This document shows, piece by piece, positions 30,067-43,270 of a DNA stretch of 64,000 bases. The notes under the pieces are model-generated. The model had not been told where the DNA came from and ran no database searches. It saw only the letters and a program-made list of their open reading frames with translations. The stretch is from Eubacterium brachy ATCC 33089 (lineage in GTDB: Bacteria > Bacillota > Clostridia > Peptostreptococcales > Anaerovoracaceae): assembly GCA_000488855.1 (NCBI GenBank), contig KI535274.1:1-64000 (forward strand). The letters run 5' to 3'. Within the stretch, counting starts at the first letter, position 1; each line of letters opens with the position of its first letter. Position numbers and translations under genes: made by a program.

Positions 30067-30723
30067 TCATTCTCCCTTTCTGTCATATTTGCCGAAATAC
30101 TTTTCAAGAGAATTCGCTCCTAATGTCAAAACAAAGGTCATCAGCAGGTATATCACCGCCGCTATCATTAGCGGACTTATTCTCGAAGTCGTATTTACCA
30201 CACTGTTCGTAGCCTTCATCAGATCTCCTGCACCGATTACCATCACCAAAGCCGTGTCCTTTACCAGTGTTATGACTTCATTAAATACAGGTGGCAATAT
30301 AACTCTCATAGTCTGAGGTATGACTATGCCGAACAGCGTCTGTCTACCGGATAGTCCCAACGCCTTTGCTGCCTCATATTGCCCATTGTCGATGCTCTTC
30401 ATTCCTCCTCTGTAAATTTCTGCAAAATACGCTGCGTAATTGAGTATGAAGGTTACAATCGCCGTCGTTACAGCATCTATCTGTACATTCAACACTATTG
30501 ACGGGAAAAAGTAAAAGAACATAAGTTGCAATACCAAGGGTGTTCCTCTGAATATGAAAACATACGCTTTGCATATAAATGCCAAAGGTTTAAATTTGCT
30601 TTCTTCTCCCAAAGCTATCGGCAATCCTAAAGGGATTGAAAATATCAGCGTCAATAAAAACACTTCTATGGTAGTCAGCAATCCTTTCAGTATGAGCGGG
30701 TAGTACTGTAAAATATGTTCCAT
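30067..30723 (-). CDS. Polar amino-acid ABC transporter permease
   Basis: A 218-residue HisM/GlnP-type permease with five hydrophobic spans. The EAA coupling loop is visible as [24 protein letters not shown] (about 115-138, in part). It is one gene of a complete binding-protein-dependent importer; a homodimer is likely because no second permease is present. Confidence 0.92.
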   Translation of the reverse strand: MEHILQYYPLILKGLLTTIEVFLLTLIFSIPLGLPIALGEESKFKPLAFICKAYVFIFRGTPLVLQLMFFYFFPSIVLNVQIDAVTTAIVTFILNYAAYFAEIYRGGMKSIDNGQYEAAKALGLSGRQTLFGIVIPQTMRVILPPVFNEVITLVKDTALVMVIGAGDLMKATNSVVNTTSRISPLMIAAVIYLLMTFVLTLGANSLEKYFGKYDRKGE

Positions 30724-30831
30724 GTTTCTTCCTTTCTCTAAGGTAAGTTCATATCAAATAGCTCTGCTATTCATCGTCTTTTCATCAATTATCGTAGTTG
30801 TGCGATTTCGATTCATCATTATATCATAAAA

Positions 30832-30851
30832 TGGCTGCTTTTAAACAGCCA
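30832..30851 (-). terminator. Hairpin between binding-protein and permease genes
   Basis: TGGCTG (30832-30837) and CAGCCA (30846-30851) form a stem followed on the minus strand by TTTTAT. It lies 26 bases after the binding-protein stop. It may be a partial terminator that keeps the binding protein in excess over the membrane parts, as is common in such operons. Confidence 0.5.
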
Positions 30852-30876
30852 CTTTGTGAGTTTTATGTTTTTATGC

Positions 30877-31722
30877 TCAATTATCTTTTAGAATCACTAT
30901 GTTCTTATTGAACCACTTCTTGCTTATCTCCTCAGCTTTTCCCTCTTTTACAAGAGTTTCCAACGCTTCGTTGACCTTATCTCTCAAAGCTGTGTCTCCT
31001 TTTCTAAATCCGATGGCATAAGCATCATCACCTAAGGAAAAATCAAGAGTTGCCAATTCCCCTTTCAAATTCTTATTCTTATATTCGCCCAGCACCTGAT
31101 CTATGGCGATTACATCTATTTTCCCACCCTTCAGAGCTAATAGAGCTTTATCGTAATCCGGATATTCTGTAACTTTATCCTTGAAACTGTCGTATTCCTT
31201 ATTTTTCTTTAGAGTTTCCAGTGCTGCGGAGTCTGCCTGTGTTCCTATTTTATATTTTTTCAAATCGCCGTCGCTTTTTATATCGATTTTTTTACCTTTG
31301 GAAGTCATCAATATGATTTTGTTGTCCAAGTATTTCTTCGACAATGACATTTTTTCCTTTCTCTCAGGAGTTACCGACATCCCATTCCATATGCAGTCTA
31401 TTTTCTTCGACTTCAGCTCCAAATCTTTTGCATCCCACGAAATGGGTTTAAACTCTACTTCCATTCCGAGTTTCTTTCCAACTTCCTTTGCCAAGTCAAT
31501 ATCAAATCCGATCAAATTGCCGTCTTTATCCCTGAATCCCATAGGGGCAAACGTGTCATCCAGTCCCACTACCAGCTTACCTTCTTTCGCAGTCTGCTTT
31601 TTATAATCCTTCGCAACTTCCTTACTGCCGCAACCGGTCATCGAAACAGCGCCAAGAATCAATGTTCCGCACAGCGTCGCAACTCCGATTTTTTTTACAA
31701 TCCCTTTAATTTTCTTTCTCAT
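30877..31722 (-). CDS. Amino-acid ABC transporter substrate-binding lipoprotein
   Basis: A 281-residue family 3 solute-binding protein. The lipobox ends at C31 (VSMTGC), so it is membrane-anchored by lipid. The mature part opens KLVVGLDDTFAPMGFRDKDGNLIGFDIDLAKEVGKKL, the classic SBP family 3 signature, and continues with WNGMSVTPERKEKMSLS. It is the first gene of the importer operon. The ligand cannot be told from the sequence. Confidence 0.92.
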   Translation of the reverse strand: MRKKIKGIVKKIGVATLCGTLILGAVSMTGCGSKEVAKDYKKQTAKEGKLVVGLDDTFAPMGFRDKDGNLIGFDIDLAKEVGKKLGMEVEFKPISWDAKDLELKSKKIDCIWNGMSVTPERKEKMSLSKKYLDNKIILMTSKGKKIDIKSDGDLKKYKIGTQADSAALETLKKNKEYDSFKDKVTEYPDYDKALLALKGGKIDVIAIDQVLGEYKNKNLKGELATLDFSLGDDAYAIGFRKGDTALRDKVNEALETLVKEGKAEEISKKWFNKNIVILKDN

Positions 31723-35827
<4,105 letters not shown>

Positions 35828-35903
35828 TCAGCTTGAAGATATAGTTTAGTCACAATCCCGATGCTTGAAATCTGTTCAATCATCCTTGTGAAAAGTATGT
35901 TCC

Positions 35904-35969
35904 AATAGTCGGCGATGTCATCGGGACTATATGTCACGGCTTCGTGGCATCGCCGAAGCTATTGTTTTT
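35904..35969 (+). terminator. nifJ terminator (long hairpin)
   Basis: CAATAG and CGGCGATG (35904-35917) pair with CATCGCCG and CTATTG (35948-35964), with an inner CACG/CGTG stem. TTTTT follows on the plus strand. It separates nifJ from the CoA-transferase transcript. Confidence 0.75.
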
Positions 35970-35992
35970 ACAGGCAGTATAGAAAGGAGAAA

Positions 35993-36055
35993 GTGCTTGC
36001 TGAACGAGTTATCGTTTACATTCGGCACATGAATAATTTTTATGGATTTTTTTAA
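35993..36055 (+). CDS. Possible 20-codon leader peptide upstream of the CoA-transferase
   Basis: A strong AAAGGAG site (35982-35988) precedes GTG 35993. This short frame stops at TAA 36053-36055, overlapping the ATG of the CoA-transferase (36042) out of frame by 14 bases. The main gene itself has no good ribosome site, so coupled translation through this leader is plausible. No conserved sequence is evident in the peptide. Confidence 0.35.
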   Translation: MLAERVIVYIRHMNNFYGFF

Positions 36056-37376
36056 AGAGTACAAGGCGAAATTGAAAACACCCGAGGAAGCTGTCAAAGT
36101 TGTAAAGAGCGGTGATTGGATTGATTACAACGTTGCTCTTGCTTTTCCAACATTATTGGATAAGGCATTAGCGGCTAGAAAAGATGAACTTGAAGACATT
36201 AAAATTCGTGGTTATCTGACATTGCAACCCATTGCAGCAGTGGAATGTGATCCTAACAGAGAAGTTTTCACTTACAATTCTTGGCACTGCGGCGGTTATG
36301 AGCGAAAGCTGGTGGATAGAGGGCTTTGCAACTTCATCCCTATGGTGTTCAGAAATCTAGGTGAGTACTATACCAGATATCTGACGGTCAACGTGGCTAT
36401 GATGGCTGTTGCCCCGATGGATAAACACGGTTACTTCAACTTTTCGCTGAACACTTCAAGCTGTAAGGCGGTCTTAGACAAGGCTGATATAGTAATTTTG
36501 GAAGTTAACGAAAATCTTCCTAAAGTTTACGGTCACTCTGACGAGTGCATACACATTTCACAAGTTGATTACGTCGTTGAAGGCGATCACGAGCCCCTTG
36601 CAACTATGGGAACCGCTCCATCTACGGAAATTGACGAAATTATCGCCAAGTCCATAGTTGAGCAGATGACTGACGGCTCCGTAATTCAGCTTGGCATAGG
36701 TGGAATGCCCAATGCTGTGGGGCAGATGATTGCAAAATCCGATTTGAAGGATTTAGGTATCCACACTGAACTTCTGGTAGACTCATACTTAGATATGTAC
36801 AAAGCCGGTAAAATTACCAACGCTCGTAAGACAATCGATAAAAACAGAGGAATATTTGGATTTGCTCTAGGTTCTGAGGAGTTGTACGACTGGTGTACTG
36901 AAAACCCCGGTCTGATTTCCGCTCCGATAAGCTATGTAAATGCTCCCGGAGTAATATCCCAAATAGACAACTTTGTTTCTATAAATAACTGCATATCCGT
37001 CGACTTGTTCGGTCAGATATGCGCAGAAAGTGCTGGCACTAGACACATTAGCGGTACAGGCGGTCAACTTGACTTCCTAACAGGTGCTTTTGATTCTAAA
37101 GGTGGAAAGAGCTTTATCTGTATGACTTCATCTTTTGTTGATAAACAGGGGAACTTGAAATCCAGGTTCGCTCCTACTTTCAACGGTGATATCGTTACGG
37201 ATCCACGAAGCCAGAGCTTTATTTTAGTTACTGAGTACGGTATTGCAAATCTCGCTGGTCTAACTACGTGGGAAAGAGCTGAAAAGCTGATTTCTCTTGC
37301 TCATCCGGATCATCGGGAAGGATTGATCTCCGCTGCAAAAGATCTGAAAATATGGAGATCGTCCAACAAAAAGTAA
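36042..37376 (+). CDS. Acyl-CoA:acetate CoA-transferase (butyryl/4-hydroxybutyryl-CoA type)
   Basis: A 444-residue family I-like CoA-transferase, close in pattern to butyryl-CoA:acetate and 4-hydroxybutyrate CoA-transferases. It starts MDFFKEYKAKLKTPEEAV, as those enzymes do. Visible motifs are the glycine-rich LGIGGMPN (217-224), GIHTEL, whose Glu (243) is the likely thioester-forming residue, and SGTGGQLDF (337-345). It would swap CoA between an acyl-CoA and acetate, the last step of butyrate or branched-chain acid formation. It lies 12 bases before a branched-chain amino-acid carrier gene, hinting that its acyl-CoA may come from leucine, isoleucine or valine. That substrate is inference. 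Confidence 0.85.
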   Translation: MDFFKEYKAKLKTPEEAVKVVKSGDWIDYNVALAFPTLLDKALAARKDELEDIKIRGYLTLQPIAAVECDPNREVFTYNSWHCGGYERKLVDRGLCNFIPMVFRNLGEYYTRYLTVNVAMMAVAPMDKHGYFNFSLNTSSCKAVLDKADIVILEVNENLPKVYGHSDECIHISQVDYVVEGDHEPLATMGTAPSTEIDEIIAKSIVEQMTDGSVIQLGIGGMPNAVGQMIAKSDLKDLGIHTELLVDSYLDMYKAGKITNARKTIDKNRGIFGFALGSEELYDWCTENPGLISAPISYVNAPGVISQIDNFVSINNCISVDLFGQICAESAGTRHISGTGGQLDFLTGAFDSKGGKSFICMTSSFVDKQGNLKSRFAPTFNGDIVTDPRSQSFILVTEYGIANLAGLTTWERAEKLISLAHPDHREGLISAAKDLKIWRSSNKK

Positions 37377-37388
37377 GGAGAGTGTTAT

Positions 37389-38771
37389 ATGAGCAACAAT
37401 TTACAAAAAAGAAGCGCCTCTGATTTCGTATTTATAGGACTTGCATTATTTGCGATGTTCTTTGGCGCAGGGAATCTAATTTTCCCACCTGACATCGGTG
37501 TTCGTTCAGGCCCGGACTGGTTTATCGGATTCCTATGTTTCTTCATCGCTGACGCAGGTCTGGCGGTTATTGGTATGCTTTCAATGGTAAAAGCAAACGG
37601 AAGAATCGAAAATGTTACAGGGGTTATCGGAAAAACTCCTTCAACAATTCTGGCAACTGCCGTAATCCTCTGTATAGGACCCGGAATCGCTATTCCGAGA
37701 ACGGCAACTGTTACTTACGGACTAGGCCTAGCTCCTGTTTTCAACATCGCTGCTGATAACAAATGGGCTCTACCTGTATTCTCTGTAGTGTTCTTCCTAA
37801 TAGTTTTAGCTTTAACTATTAAGCCAACTAGAGTAGTAGATATCGTAGGTAAGGTCCTAACTCCGGTACTCGTAGTTGCTTTGCTGATTATGATTGTCAT
37901 CGGTTTTGTATCTCCAAAGGGTTCAATCAGCGATCCGCTCCCTGGAACTCAGACCGTTCAATACGGCATATTAAACGGTTACCAGACAATGGACGGCATG
38001 GCATCGTTGTTCTTTGCAATTATCGTAATTTCCGCAGTATATGCAAAGGGATACACTTCCAGAAAAGACAGCACTTCCATGACTATTAAAGCCAGCGTCG
38101 TTGCAGGCATATTGCTTTTCATCGTATACGGCGGTCTAGCTTACCTTGGTGCAACTACAGGTACTCTTTGGAAGAGTCTAGTAGGAATACCTGTCAAATC
38201 AGGTGGTGTTGATCAAGCCGGTCTGGTTATAAACATTACAAATGCCCTAATGGGTAAAGCCGGTGTGGTTATATTGGGTATAGTCGTAGCTCTCGCTTGT
38301 CTGACTACAGCTATCGGACTTACTTCAGCTACTGCCGAATACTTCCACAAGCTAAGCAAGGGTAAATTGAAATATTCCCACATGGTAATTGCAGTATGCG
38401 TATTCTCTGCATTTATCTGTAACTTGGGTCTGGCTACTATCCTCAAGATAGCAGTTCCTATTCTGCTTTTGGTATACCCAATCGTAGTGTTGCTGTTGGT
38501 GGTAACTCTATTCAGAAGATTTATAAACAAGCAGTGGGCTTACAAACTGGCTGCGATTGCAGCCTTAATCGTCAGCGCTATAACAGTGCTTGGAGACACT
38601 TTCGACTCCCTAAAGGAATCCTTCGCGTTTATCCATAAACTACCCCTTGATGCTTATGGCTTCAACTGGTTGATTCCTACTCTGATAGCACTGGTTATCG
38701 GTATGATAATTCCTGGTCCGAAGCTAAATGAAATGCTGCCGGCTGAAATTGAAGGTGCCGAAGCTGAATAA
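37389..38771 (+). CDS. brnQ: Branched-chain amino-acid transport carrier BrnQ
   Basis: A 460-residue LIVCS-family sodium symporter with about 12 hydrophobic spans. The N-terminal signature ALFAMFFGAGNLIFPP (about 18-34) is diagnostic. It imports leucine, isoleucine and valine. It is the second gene of an operon with the CoA-transferase, with AAGGAG upstream of its ATG and a terminator 30 bases after its stop. Confidence 0.93.
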   Translation: MSNNLQKRSASDFVFIGLALFAMFFGAGNLIFPPDIGVRSGPDWFIGFLCFFIADAGLAVIGMLSMVKANGRIENVTGVIGKTPSTILATAVILCIGPGIAIPRTATVTYGLGLAPVFNIAADNKWALPVFSVVFFLIVLALTIKPTRVVDIVGKVLTPVLVVALLIMIVIGFVSPKGSISDPLPGTQTVQYGILNGYQTMDGMASLFFAIIVISAVYAKGYTSRKDSTSMTIKASVVAGILLFIVYGGLAYLGATTGTLWKSLVGIPVKSGGVDQAGLVINITNALMGKAGVVILGIVVALACLTTAIGLTSATAEYFHKLSKGKLKYSHMVIAVCVFSAFICNLGLATILKIAVPILLLVYPIVVLLLVVTLFRRFINKQWAYKLAAIAALIVSAITVLGDTFDSLKESFAFIHKLPLDAYGFNWLIPTLIALVIGMIIPGPKLNEMLPAEIEGAEAE

Positions 38772-38801
38772 TTAAGTTATAATTTACCTAAAAAATATAA
38801 G

Positions 38802-38834
38802 ATAACCCTGCTATAAAGTTGCAGGGTTATTTTT
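38802..38834 (+). terminator. brnQ terminator
   Basis: ATAACCCTGC (38802-38811) and GCAGGGTTAT (38821-38830) are perfect 10-base arms followed by TTTTAT on the plus strand. Confidence 0.9.
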
Positions 38835-38867
38835 ATATGGTTTTTAAGTTTATATATGATATTTTCT

Positions 38868-38896
38868 TTGACAAGCCTATATTTTCACTGTATAAT
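38868..38896 (+). promoter_or_regulatory. tRNA-Arg promoter
   Basis: TTGACA (38868-38873) and TATAAT (38891-38896) at 17-base spacing form a perfect vegetative consensus promoter, 18 bases ahead of the mature tRNA. Confidence 0.93.
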
Positions 38897-38914
38897 AGTC
38901 CTTGTGATACGCTT

Positions 38915-38991
38915 GCGTCATTAGCTCAGCTGGATAGAGTAGTGCACTACGAATGCAAAGGTCTGGGGTTCGAATCCCTAATGACGCACCA
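38915..38991 (+). tRNA. tRNA-Arg (anticodon ACG)
   Basis: A 77-base tRNA with encoded CCA. The acceptor stem GCGTCAT/ATGACGC is fully paired. The D-arm has GCTC and AGCTGGA, the anticodon loop is CTACGAA, and the T-loop is TTCGAAT with a CCC-containing stem. The anticodon stem has one mismatch (G-A) at its top pair. ACG, with A34 modified to inosine, reads CGU, CGC and CGA. It forms a single-gene transcript. Confidence 0.96.
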
Positions 38992-38994
38992 TAG

Positions 38995-39021
38995 AAAAAG
39001 ACCCGTTTATGGGTCTTTTTT
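38995..39021 (+). terminator. tRNA-Arg terminator
   Basis: AAAAAGACCC pairs with GGGTCTTTTT around GTTTAT, giving a rho-independent terminator immediately after the tRNA. Confidence 0.92.
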
Positions 39022-39180
39022 AGTGTGTGAAACTTCTTCTGTAAATAATGCCTTCTATGGTCTTTGAGTAATATTTGCTTGATCAGTTCAGCCGATCATA
39101 TAAGGAACTTCAAATACACCATAAACCCTTATGTCAAGTCATAACCAAAATAAGTGCAGGACATGCAAGTTTCTCTTGCG

Positions 39181-39850
39181 CTATTCCGGCATTCTGTCTG
39201 AGCGCATGGTGTAGAATTTGCCATATACTTTTGCTCAATTTCTTGAGGGCATTGTCCATCATTTTGTTGCTTGTAGCATACATAAATACAGCGCTTTAAG
39301 CAATTTCGTATCACTAGGAAAAACCGACCTCTGACGGTTTAGTTTCTTGTAAGTGATGTTCATGCTTTCAATTGCGTTTATTTTGGAAATCACTTTCCAA
39401 ATATCTAATTAGAACTTGAAAATAGGGATGAGAACATCCTAGTTGCACTCCAAACTCTTCATAGAATTTAGATACTTGTCATTCCATTTATCCATGATTT
39501 TTTTATATTCTCCGCTCCTTGTTTTTCGTTGCTACTAAGTAACCGATTTTGAGATCTACAGCATAATCTTTCTTGTCTTTGTACGACACATATTTCAAAT
39601 TATTCCTCACCTGACGCACAATAACCTTTGTTGCACTAATTTCAGAAAGGCTGTTTCAATAACATCTTTATGTCTGTCTACATTAACGGCAAGAATTAGA
39701 TCTACAGCTGGTTTACAAATCTGTCGATCTCTCTTACTGAAAAATGTGCAGTATCAATAAACATAATCGGATATACCAAATCCAAAGATCTTTTTTGCCA
39801 GTTGTCAACTTCATTCAAAATTTTGTCTGTTCCATCTGATTTTGATTTAC
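39181..39850 (-). pseudogene. IS256-family transposase, decayed
   Basis: Reading the minus strand in shifting frames gives clear IS256/mutator-type transposase text: VYPIMFIDTAHFSVRE (catalytic DDE region), ILAVNVDRH, VRQVRNNLKYV, MDKWNDKYLNSMKSLE, NAIESMNITYKKLNRQ, RSVFPSDTKLLKALYL, then a W-TMP segment, and a final VYGKFYTMRSDRMPE ending at TAG 39181. There are several stops, frame shifts and at least one internal deletion, and the N-terminal third is missing. It lies directly behind the bacteriocin ATPase gene, so an IS insertion may have trimmed this locus. The upstream part of 39022-39180 holds nothing recognisable. Confidence 0.88.
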
Positions 39851-39858
39851 TTTTTCAT

Positions 39859-40500
39859 TTAGCTTAAATCTACAATAAAATCTGCCTTATTTGCTAATAA
39901 AATATCATGAGTAACTATTATAACTGTTTTATTATATTTATCTCTTAGATATTTTATTAATTCAAAAACTATCTCTGCCATCTTAGGATCAAGTGATCCA
40001 GTAGGCTCATCTGCCAAAATCAAATTTCCTGGTTTTAAAATACATCTCGCAAGAGCCACTCTTTGTTGCTCTCCTCCAGATAATGTATTAACCTTCTTAT
40101 TCTTTAAAATAAATATATCTAAATCTCTCAAAACTTTATCAATTTCATCATTTTTTTCTTTTTTTGATAAATCTAAAAACTCCATGGCAATCATTAAATT
40201 ATCCCATACTGTGATATCACTAATCAGCGCATATGATTGAAATAAGTAGTTTATGGTTTTTCGTCTAAGCATAGTTGCCTTTGAGCTATTGATATTAGGA
40301 ATATTATTCCCATTAATTTTTATACTCCCACTATCTATACTCTCCAACAGTCCTATCATATTCAAAATAGTACTTTTACCAGAACCTGATTTTCCCGTTA
40401 TTGCAACTAAAGAATTTTCGGGAATGGATATCGTCAAATTATCTATAATTTTTCTTCCATCGTAACTTTTGCTAACATTTTTTAATTCTATAATATTCAT
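39859..40500 (-). CDS. Lactococcin-972-type bacteriocin exporter/immunity ATPase
   Basis: A 213-residue ABC ATPase. Walker A GKSGSGKST is at 36-44, the signature LSGGEQQR and Walker B LILADEPTGSLDP follow. The ITGKSGSGKSTILN-MIGLLE opening and short length match ATPases of lactococcin 972-type loci. An AGGAGGT site precedes ATG 40500, 13 bases after the membrane-protein gene. It partners that protein. The gene looks intact although the transposase remnant begins only nine bases beyond its stop. Confidence 0.85.
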   Translation of the reverse strand: MNIIELKNVSKSYDGRKIIDNLTISIPENSLVAITGKSGSGKSTILNMIGLLESIDSGSIKINGNNIPNINSSKATMLRRKTINYLFQSYALISDITVWDNLMIAMEFLDLSKKEKNDEIDKVLRDLDIFILKNKKVNTLSGGEQQRVALARCILKPGNLILADEPTGSLDPKMAEIVFELIKYLRDKYNKTVIIVTHDILLANKADFIVDLS

Positions 40501-40513
40501 TTAGAATTACCTC

Positions 40514-42730
40514 CTATGACTTTAAGAAAACACTCAATTTTTTCATTTGATTACTCCTAACAACTTTATAAGCCAAAATTAATTGCAGTATACTCACCAA
40601 TAAAATGTAAACTACTCCTATTTTTGATTTTAAAAGTATTACTGATATCATATCAAAAGCTACTACTAAAGAGATAATAAGAATTGGAAATTTATATATG
40701 TTAAAGTTACTATAACCCAAAAATTTTTTTATAAATATTTTCTCCTTGTATGAATTTTGGAAAATTAATATAATTGTAATTAATAACACAACAATTATAA
40801 AGGTTATTGCTGCCATTAATCCAAAAAACAATTGTATAGTAGACCATAGAGTTTTTTGAATTCCATCAACAAAGGACTTAACGGATGCAAATTCAATTTC
40901 ATTATCGCTTAAATTAAATCTAGATAAATATTCTACACTTGCATATTTTTCCAAAGCTTTTCCTTCAAGTTTAACATATGAATTTTCAAGCCCTATTGCA
41001 ATCAAGTTTTCAGACTCTCTAAAAGTCATGTTATTTGGTGTGCTTATCAATATAATTGGCTTTTTTATCATAAGATTATTTAATGATTTTGTACTCCATG
41101 AAAACATATCTTTCTCGGAGTTATATTTTATAAAATCAAACTCCTGTTTTTTATTAAATATAGTAGTTATATCATCTTGTCTTATACTACGAGTATCTTG
41201 TTCCTTAAGCATTTCTCTAAGTAATCTACTCTCCTCATTTGTTTTATCTTCTGGTATCAGATATACTCTTGTTCCTGATTTAGCTTTTTTAATAATACTC
41301 TTATCTATATTTATCCCCATTTTTTTTAAGTAATTTGGTGAAACAGTAAAAACCCAAAAAGCTTCATTAGGAACATATTTATATACTTTATCATTCTTGT
41401 AAGTATTTAATAAATCTTTTGAGATATATGAAGTGTTTACTATACTAACATCTTTATCTTCAGAGATAGATTTATACCAATTATAGAAATCTTTAACTAA
41501 CTCTTTTGATTGTCGATTAAAGCTGGCCTGATCCTCACCTATGCCAACTTTTCTTAAAATTTTATATTCAGAAACTCGATCCCATTTATTTGAAATATCT
41601 ATATTTTTTTCAATTTCCCTGTATGGTCCATCAATATAACTACTTATTCCTATTAACATTAGATTGAATACAATATACACTACCAAAGCTGTCAACATGT
41701 AAACTTTTTTAGGGAATCTTTCTTTAATAGCCGCAATAGGACTAACTAAAAATATAAAAACTGAAGACATAGATAGAATAAGTAAGATTATTACGAAGTT
41801 CAGTAAGCCGAAACCTAACATTACGCTATAAAATGTAATGGAATTAAATGTCATATTTGTCAAAAACATCCCATATAATATAAATAAACCTGTTGAAATG
41901 AATCCAGTATATAACATCGGCTGGTAGAGCTTAACTGCAAAATTATATCTAGACCAACCTTGTAGCATAAACTTTCCTAAATTTGGTAATGATCTAATGG
42001 TTATTACTACCATTAATGCCAATAAAACCATACTATGAACAATAAATATTCCTACTATTACCATTTCTTTAAAGGAATTATCTATATTATAACCAGATTT
42101 TCCATCAAAAAAAACTTTACTATCAACACCACTTGCAGCACTTAATCCTTTCAAAAAATCTGACCGTTGTGACTCCTTCAAACCAACAATTCTATATTCT
42201 CCATTGATTGTTTTTGTTTCTTTTACAACACTTTCCAACTTTTTAAACACAATATTCTTTCCATATTTAAACTTTGGAATTGTACCAATGCTTTCTAATG
42301 AAGTTTCTTGCACTCCCAATGTAGCATTACTTTCCTTACTATTTAATAGTTTTCCTAGTTTATCATAATTAATAATATTTTGTCCCAAAAATTCAAAGTT
42401 TATCTTATCTTTATTTTTTAATAAATCTCCATCTACACTAAATATAATTCCACTTAGATACCCATCTTTATCAAGTGAATAGTCTTTTCTTATATAAAAT
42501 ATCCCTTTTTCAGTAGAATATTTTTTTAAAAATCTAAATGTTTCATCAGCTTTTTCTTCCGGAATGGTCTTCAATTTAATGTACAAACTGGAAATAGGTT
42601 GGCTATTTAACTCATGACAATAATTTGAATCCATATAAAACGTGACAACCAAAGAAAACAAAATTCCTTGCACAACCACCATAATACAAACTAAACATTT
42701 TAGTAATTTATTGTTAAAAATACCTTTCAT
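40514..42730 (-). CDS. Bacteriocin-associated integral membrane protein (lactococcin-972 locus)
   Basis: A 738-residue membrane protein: one N-terminal TM helix (about 12-32), a large extracellular domain (about 35-225), four TM helices (about 228-370), a second extracellular domain (about 375-610) and three C-terminal TM helices (about 615-735). This seven-to-eight-helix plan with two external domains is that of the 'bacteriocin-associated integral membrane (immunity) protein' family that accompanies lactococcin 972-like peptides. Codon use is strongly A+T-rich compared with the ribosomal genes. It probably gives immunity or export together with the ATPase. Confidence 0.82.
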   Translation of the reverse strand: MKGIFNNKLLKCLVCIMVVVQGILFSLVVTFYMDSNYCHELNSQPISSLYIKLKTIPEEKADETFRFLKKYSTEKGIFYIRKDYSLDKDGYLSGIIFSVDGDLLKNKDKINFEFLGQNIINYDKLGKLLNSKESNATLGVQETSLESIGTIPKFKYGKNIVFKKLESVVKETKTINGEYRIVGLKESQRSDFLKGLSAASGVDSKVFFDGKSGYNIDNSFKEMVIVGIFIVHSMVLLALMVVITIRSLPNLGKFMLQGWSRYNFAVKLYQPMLYTGFISTGLFILYGMFLTNMTFNSITFYSVMLGFGLLNFVIILLILSMSSVFIFLVSPIAAIKERFPKKVYMLTALVVYIVFNLMLIGISSYIDGPYREIEKNIDISNKWDRVSEYKILRKVGIGEDQASFNRQSKELVKDFYNWYKSISEDKDVSIVNTSYISKDLLNTYKNDKVYKYVPNEAFWVFTVSPNYLKKMGINIDKSIIKKAKSGTRVYLIPEDKTNEESRLLREMLKEQDTRSIRQDDITTIFNKKQEFDFIKYNSEKDMFSWSTKSLNNLMIKKPIILISTPNNMTFRESENLIAIGLENSYVKLEGKALEKYASVEYLSRFNLSDNEIEFASVKSFVDGIQKTLWSTIQLFFGLMAAITFIIVVLLITIILIFQNSYKEKIFIKKFLGYSNFNIYKFPILIISLVVAFDMISVILLKSKIGVVYILLVSILQLILAYKVVRSNQMKKLSVFLKS

Positions 42731-43003
42731 AAACTTCTCCCAATTATACCATAAAATTCATTAATAATTTCATATTACATAATAAATCTTAGATAATTCA
42801 TCATTTCAAAATCTATATCATTTTTATTAATTTTACATAAATATAAAACAACAGAAACCCTACTTAAACCGTTGTATATCAATTCAATTTAATATAGATT
42901 TTCTTTTTTATGTAGATGATAGCATCTACATAAAATTGTTTACAAAATTTTCAACATGCAAAAATAATAACCTCACACCATCAACCATTTAACCCCGAAA
43001 TGA
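42731..43003 (-). other. Spacer with a perfect 13-bp inverted repeat
   Basis: This A+T-rich 273-base spacer lies between the peptide remnant and the membrane-protein gene. TTTTATGTAGATG (42906-42918) and CATCTACATAAAA (42923-42935) are perfect arms with a 4-base loop. There is no T run after the arms on the minus strand, so it is not a standard terminator; RNA processing or attenuation is possible. No gene is seen. Confidence 0.6.
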
Positions 43004-43216
43004 TTACCTGCAATCCCAATACGCTCTTGCTGTACCAGTTCCTATAAACTTAGAGGCACGTGCCAAAACACCTGGTCTTTTCCAACCTGAAAAATCAGAA
43101 TTAACAGTTGCAGAATGTTCAAATCTGTGTGTTTGTACTTCTGAATAGCTAAATACACCCCATGAGCGACCATACTCCCAATATACTGGATAGCCCTCCT
43201 TATAGATTACTGTAGT
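43004..43216 (-). pseudogene. Lactococcin-972-like bacteriocin, mature part without signal peptide
   Basis: A 70-codon open stretch without a start codon. It encodes a Trp/Tyr/Gly-rich peptide with VYWEYGRSWGVFSYSEV, HRFEHSATVNSDFSGW, KRPGVLARAS and the ending GTARAYWDCR. These features (WxYG, HSATV, GxxAxAS, AYW) fit mature lactococcin 972-type bacteriocins, which block septum formation through lipid II in sensitive cells. A strong GGAAGGAGG site and an ATG (43220) lie just upstream, but that ATG is in another frame and stops after six codons. The signal-peptide codons are absent, as if deleted between the ATG and the mature region. The three-gene order peptide, membrane protein, ATPase supports the identification. 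Confidence 0.75.
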
Positions 43217-43270
43217 TCATAAGTTCCAGCCTCCTTCCTCCCTTATTTAAGCTAATAAACTTTTTTTATC

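Noticed and set aside
36867-37067. Open frame antisense to the CoA-transferase
   Set aside because: Codon structure and conservation belong to the opposite strand; no ribosome site is present.
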